The translations under genes and the position numbers were made by a program. Of a stretch of 64,000 nucleotides of DNA, positions 61,201 through 64,000 are shown in pieces. The DNA comes from Plasmodium relictum (lineage: Eukaryota > Apicomplexa > Aconoidasida > Haemosporida > Plasmodiidae): positions 536,420 to 600,419 of the forward strand of contig NC_041682.1 in the NCBI RefSeq assembly GCF_900005765.1, written 5' to 3'. The notes under the pieces are model-generated. The model saw only the letters and a program-made list of their open reading frames with translations. It was not told the DNA's origin and did not search any database. Position 1 is the stretch's first letter. Every line of letters begins with the position of its first letter.

Positions 61201-63053
61201 TGAATAATAAGGGTAATAAAATGTTGAATGATAAAGATATTAATGTGTTGAATGATAAAGATATTAATGTGCTGAGTGATAAAGACAATGATATATTGAA
61301 TAATAAAGGTAATAATATGTTGAATGATAAAGATGTTAATGTGTTAAGTGATAAAGACAATGATATATTGAATAATAAAGATAATAAAATGTTGAATGAT
61401 AAAGATATTAATGTGTTGAATGATAAAGATATTAGTGTGCTGAGTGAAAAAGACAATGATATATTGAATAATAAAGGTAATAATATGTTGAATGATAAAG
61501 ATGTTAATGTGTTAAGTGATAAAGACAATGATATATTGAATAATAAAGATATTAATGTGTTGAGTGATAAAGACAATGATATATTGAATAATAAAGATAA
61601 TAATATGTTGAATGATAAAGATGAAAATATACAGAGTGATGAAATTGAAGATATACTAAGTTATAAAAATGAAAATAAATTGAATGATAAAGGTGCAAAT
61701 ATACTAACTGATGAAGATGAAGATATATTGAATGATAAAGATGAAAATATACTAAGTGATGAAGTTGAACATATATCTAATGATAAACACCAAAGCAATG
61801 TCAATGAAATTAAAAAAAAAGGTAATATAAATAAGTTTATAAGTAAACAACATATAACTAATATACTATTAAATAAATGTGATTTAAATAATATTGGAAA
61901 AGAAAACTTTTTTGAACATTTATTAAATAATAAAGAGATAATGGACAAATTTAGTGCGCAAATAAAAGAGAAGGAGAAACAGAAAGAAGATAAAAATGAT
62001 GAGCATGCCTATTATGAAGATTTAGAAGATAATAAAATTATTGATTCTTATATAAACGAAGCGAATAAAGAAAATGAAGAATTAACAAAGGAATATAAAA
62101 AGTTAAAAAAGAATAATATAGAAATAAATGATGAAATGAATGATGATGTAAAAATTCTTCTAGACTTTTTTGGTATTCCTTATATTCAATCTCCATGCGA
62201 AGCAGAAGCTCAGTGCGCATATTTAAATAATCAAAATTATTGCGATGCAATTATAAGTGATGACTCAGATGTTTTAGTATTTAATGGAAAAACAGTAATT
62301 AAAAATTTTTTTAATAGGAGAAAAACAGTCGAAGTATATGAAAGAAAAATAATAGAAGATAAGTTAGGTTTGTATCAAGAAGAATTAATTAATATATCTT
62401 TATTATGTGGTTGTGACTATACAACGGGGGTTCATGGTATAGGTATTGTTAACTCTTTAGAAATAATTAAAGCTTTTCCTACTTTTGATGATTTAAAAAA
62501 ATTAAAAGATATTGTATCTAATCCATTTAAGGAAATAAATAATGAAAACTATAGTGAAGAAATTAAAAATTTTCTCAACACTCACAAAAATTATAAATTA
62601 AATTGGATATTCCCAAATAATTTTCCAGATAGAGAAGTGTATAGATGTTTCAAATATCCTAAGGTTAGTACAAATATTAAAAAATTTCAGTGGTATTTCC
62701 CTAATATAAATAACATTTCGGATTTTTTAAATAAAACAACTAATATTCCAAAAGAAAAAATTTTTAACGTTTTGAATCCAATCTTGCAAAAATATGATAT
62801 AAAAGTTAGAAGTTATCAATTAAAAATAGAAGATTTTTTTCCTATTATTGAAAGAAAGAGAAAAAATATAAATGATTTAATTGATAAAGTTAGAAAAAAT
62901 AAAAAAAATAAAAAGAAATCTAATGGAAATATGGAATTAGATAAAAATACATCATCTTTGATTGATGTTAATCCGGCAGGGATAATTAAGTCAAAGAGAA
63001 TGACGCTGGCATTAGATTACATAAAAAAAAGAAAGAGTAAAAAAAAAAAATAG
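58260..63053 (+). CDS. RAD2: RAD2/XPG-family structure-specific DNA repair endonuclease
   Basis: Single exon, 1597 residues, longer than human XPG. The N domain (1 to about 120) starts MGVKGLWSIVSPAGIRV and contains the metal ligands in RIAIDVSIWLYE (Asp30) and FIFDGNPPDLKKK (Asp105). A spacer of about 1170 residues follows. It is Asn/Lys/Asp-rich, with one conserved patch (KLPIKLQYQILQDIKEEW, about 500-517) typical of XPG spacers and an 8-residue repeat array (955-1176). The I domain (about 1290-1420) has SPCEAEAQCAYL (Glu1314, Glu1316), SDDSDVLVF (Asp1335, Asp1337) and GCDYTTGVHGIGIVNSLEII (Asp1386 and the helix-hairpin motif). Near the end QLKIEDFF (1520-1527) is a textbook PCNA-binding PIP box, then basic runs. 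It incises 3' of lesions in nucleotide excision repair and acts in the nucleus. The long spacer separates it from FEN1. Confidence 0.95.
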   Translation: MGVKGLWSIVSPAGIRVNPEILTGKRIAIDVSIWLYELTYANNLKVLKNNSFDNLSIFNDLWLDFSQNINNEIRTDNLKKAHLYFFFLRICKLLYYNIRPIFIFDGNPPDLKKKTIFQRNLKKRNHEEKFRKIAEKLIYNYYQRNILKSLKNKKSISKKKKDKEKNILHNKKVSNTLKNNSLKNCGIIDHDNSLNNIVEKVGNVTVSMKDILNFCSDDLFRIESKILMMPYSNTITHENNKNDELNKNELKNDEKKKKYMINDKDKDEGENESVDSCKENSIIKKNKINNIDNDINEEIVRKKYIAKKKYYESIPKNFKGFLSMRRPVDIIDINSYNTDILEYTEKLKQAEEKYNKMYTEDTLLRSDFNSSNNSNLVSKDEKENYMYGSKVNNSYDNNLKKSNSLDIEYLASSNDDFLLLESKKNSTCKIDDKGNESDITYGVDLNKKDINILELPSNINSSNIFLDGKDEYKVYYVNNEEIKIPLFKEINKDVFEKLPIKLQYQILQDIKEEWYADNRIKAIKAKDDMDIFSQVQLETYVRMIKTDFEIEKLKIKMAENIQNTEGELIINKELSKNMENLNVRDYNDIKKKKKRRKKYLNEILNNCYFNNNDSPYDLMIKNEEKEKEEEKNDKIKDYNNDDIEAYENIEIKNNKIINIHKIEEEKKIMIKEENNFKKDLLMDDKLIFGDSFFVLEDENKNKEINNIKYLDKLNDKNKEQIDYITIESSDEYKINKRDNASYWEKNISLKRTANSNTKYKINYESDEIKNKLEKMQQKENEKNNFSSSDDFENCSIEEKNFNEILSMNKDAKMDLINNVGSFKECNKNRDGNLRKFPINDSLTNINTDFYTNDKIFTKTSKLERIFNIKEEDLINIKNFKTNDTFSYEHKINNNINFIKKKNESKENSSCELNRDTKIKEPLRNEILFDNITYLKENKDTGGDEDAFFSVDEDINVLNDKDNDLLNDKNINVLNDEDTDILNNKGNKMLNDKDINVLNDKDINVLSDKDNDILNNKGNNMLNDKDVNVLSDKDNDILNNKDNKMLNDKDINVLNDKDISVLSEKDNDILNNKGNNMLNDKDVNVLSDKDNDILNNKDINVLSDKDNDILNNKDNNMLNDKDENIQSDEIEDILSYKNENKLNDKGANILTDEDEDILNDKDENILSDEVEHISNDKHQSNVNEIKKKGNINKFISKQHITNILLNKCDLNNIGKENFFEHLLNNKEIMDKFSAQIKEKEKQKEDKNDEHAYYEDLEDNKIIDSYINEANKENEELTKEYKKLKKNNIEINDEMNDDVKILLDFFGIPYIQSPCEAEAQCAYLNNQNYCDAIISDDSDVLVFNGKTVIKNFFNRRKTVEVYERKIIEDKLGLYQEELINISLLCGCDYTTGVHGIGIVNSLEIIKAFPTFDDLKKLKDIVSNPFKEINNENYSEEIKNFLNTHKNYKLNWIFPNNFPDREVYRCFKYPKVSTNIKKFQWYFPNINNISDFLNKTTNIPKEKIFNVLNPILQKYDIKVRSYQLKIEDFFPIIERKRKNINDLIDKVRKNKKNKKKSNGNMELDKNTSSLIDVNPAGIIKSKRMTLALDYIKKRKSKKKK
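61122..61787 (+). repeat. 24-base tandem repeat coding an 8-residue unit inside RAD2
   Basis: About 28 units of 8 residues with a consensus near N-(V/I/M)-L-(N/S)-(D/N)-K-D-(N/I). The central units group into larger near-identical blocks of three to five units, such as the recurring order DILNNKGN, NMLNDKDV, NVLSDKDN. The last seven or so units are degenerate and more acidic. The array lies in the spacer between the two nuclease halves. It also creates a long open frame on the opposite strand (61055-61576). Confidence 0.9.
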
Positions 63054-63364
63054 AACTGTATAAAAATATAAATAACAAGTAAAGGTTTAATTTCCTATTT
63101 TTATATTTTTTTTTATATATTCTTTTTTATGTCATTTATGTGTAATTATCTATTATTAATATTTTATATTTTTTTGTTTATGTTTGATTATAATTTTTAT
63201 TTATATTTTAACATGTTTTTTTTAATTATAGTTTATATTTTAAATAAAGTTATAAAAAAGGACTTATAAAAACTTATATTTTTAAATTCTTTTAATATCA
63301 ATTTACACACATTTAATTAATATATATATAAATATTAATTTGTAAATAAAATATTATATATGAA
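63054..63364. other. Convergent intergenic region
   Basis: About 310 bp of A/T-rich sequence between the RAD2 and RPN1 3' ends. Nothing else seen. Confidence 0.6.
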
Positions 63365-64000
63365 TTAATTAATTGCTGGAGGAATGTAATTTGGATCTTT
63401 TTTTAGAATAACTATTCCTTCTAAAGTGTCATTGATGGGTATATCTATGAAAGTGAAAAAAAAAAAAAAAGGTTTTTTAAAAATAAAAATATGATGATTT
63501 TTTAATAATTTTTTTATATTTTATTATTTATTAAAAGTTATTACATTCTTCTGTTGCTATTTCTGCTCTATCTGTGTGTAATAATAAAACTGGGGTAACA
63601 TGAGTTTGAAATCCTGTTATTGTTTTTGGTTTTCCTGCTTGCCCAACAACATCAACAGCCTTAAAAAAAAAAATATAAATTGTAAAAAAATATATATAAT
63701 GAAAAAACAAATTTTTTTTTTTCAGGGAGATTTGAACGATTTTACAAATATATGTCATGAAATAATTTTGTGTATATGTGTGTGTATATAATTATGTATT
63801 TTACCTGTCCAACACGGACAGACACTGGTAATGGTTCTAAATTTTCATTAACAGTTACAAGCATTCTTGGATAAATACAAGGTACTAAATGATAAAGCAA
63901 GTAATGATATTTGCCTAATATTGTTGATTTCAGTTGCAAACAAGCATGTATTGTTACTAATAAAGATCCTAATGAAACATAGTTAATAATTGAACGATTA
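63365..64000 (-). CDS. RPN1: 26S proteasome regulatory subunit RPN1 (PSMD2), C-terminal part
   Basis: Three exons are visible: from the window edge to 63805, 63659-63545 and 63444-63365, with phases agreeing and a TAA at 63365-63367. The sequence follows the RPN1 C-terminus closely: [14 protein letters not shown], then [10 protein letters not shown], then [20 protein letters not shown], then [23 protein letters not shown]1 is the base subunit of the 19S regulatory particle that docks ubiquitin receptors and shuttle factors; it acts in nucleus and cytosol. The gene is cut by the window edge, so most of the PC-repeat toroid lies beyond it. It converges on RAD2 as recalled in P. falciparum. Confidence 0.95.

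Noticed and set aside
61055-61576. Long minus-strand ORF (173 codons, Leu/Ser/Asn repeats)
   Set aside because: It is the shadow of the 24-base repeat in RAD2. The period is a multiple of three, so the opposite strand stays open; there is no independent coding evidence.
1-64000. tRNA, rRNA, CRISPR or bacterial-type operon features
   Set aside because: No cloverleaf-like G/C-rich segment, rRNA motif or spaced direct-repeat array was seen. The sequence is eukaryotic nuclear DNA.

Overview
The window is nuclear chromosomal DNA of a malaria parasite (genus Plasmodium). It is extremely A+T-rich, has short phase-consistent GT-AG introns, Asn/Lys-rich low-complexity insertions in long proteins, and a gene order I recognise: a SERA protease cluster, a mitochondrial A-type Fe-S scaffold, an MSP4-MSP5-MSP2 array, adenylosuccinate lyase, an RNA polymerase III zinc-ribbon subunit, an MFS (pantothenate-type) transporter, apicoplast SufE, a RAD2/XPG nuclease and proteasome RPN1. 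As recalled, this is P. falciparum chromosome 2 order read in the opposite direction. Only two SERA genes, separate MSP4 and MSP5, and an MSP2-like gene at the MSP2 position fit an avian (Haemamoeba-type) Plasmodium best. That species call is an inference.

Layout. 1-98: 3' end of a + strand gene. 704-6808 (-): a roughly 16-exon C2CD5-like C2-domain protein. 8238-16262 (+): two SERA papain-family proteases, both with Cys-His-Asn catalytic residues. 18019-18513 (+): IscA-like Fe-S carrier. 19768-22220 (-): multi-membrane-span RING-H2 E3 ligase. 24369-29370 (-): large protein with a possible PH-like fold. 33748-37750 (+): MSP4-like, MSP5-like and MSP2-like GPI-anchored surface antigens. 41751-43163 (-): adenylosuccinate lyase. 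44014-44410 (+): RPC11/RPC10-like subunit. 47564-50008 (+): unknown Asn-rich protein. 52389-54005 (-): MFS transporter. 55714-57141 (-): SufE. 58260-63053 (+): RAD2/XPG nuclease. 63365-64000 (-): C-terminal end of RPN1.

How the genes relate. SERA proteases act in the parasitophorous vacuole at egress, and the MSPs coat the merozoite released at that moment. All four antigen genes with long disordered segments (SERA-1, MSP4, MSP5, MSP2) carry Q/S/T/G/A/P-rich, less A+T-rich segments. SERA-1, MSP4, MSP5 and MSP2 each have a GGTGCA(C/T) box upstream, the type of site recognised by the invasion regulator AP2-I. IscA and SufE serve Fe-S assembly in the mitochondrion and apicoplast respectively. 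The rest is housekeeping.

The most interesting signals are: the MSP2-like gene and its shared N-terminal module with MSP4 and MSP5, including PEXEL-like R-F-L-N-(Q/D) motifs; decayed coding sequence on both sides of the MSP array; and an 8-residue tandem repeat of about 28 copies inside the RAD2 nuclease.
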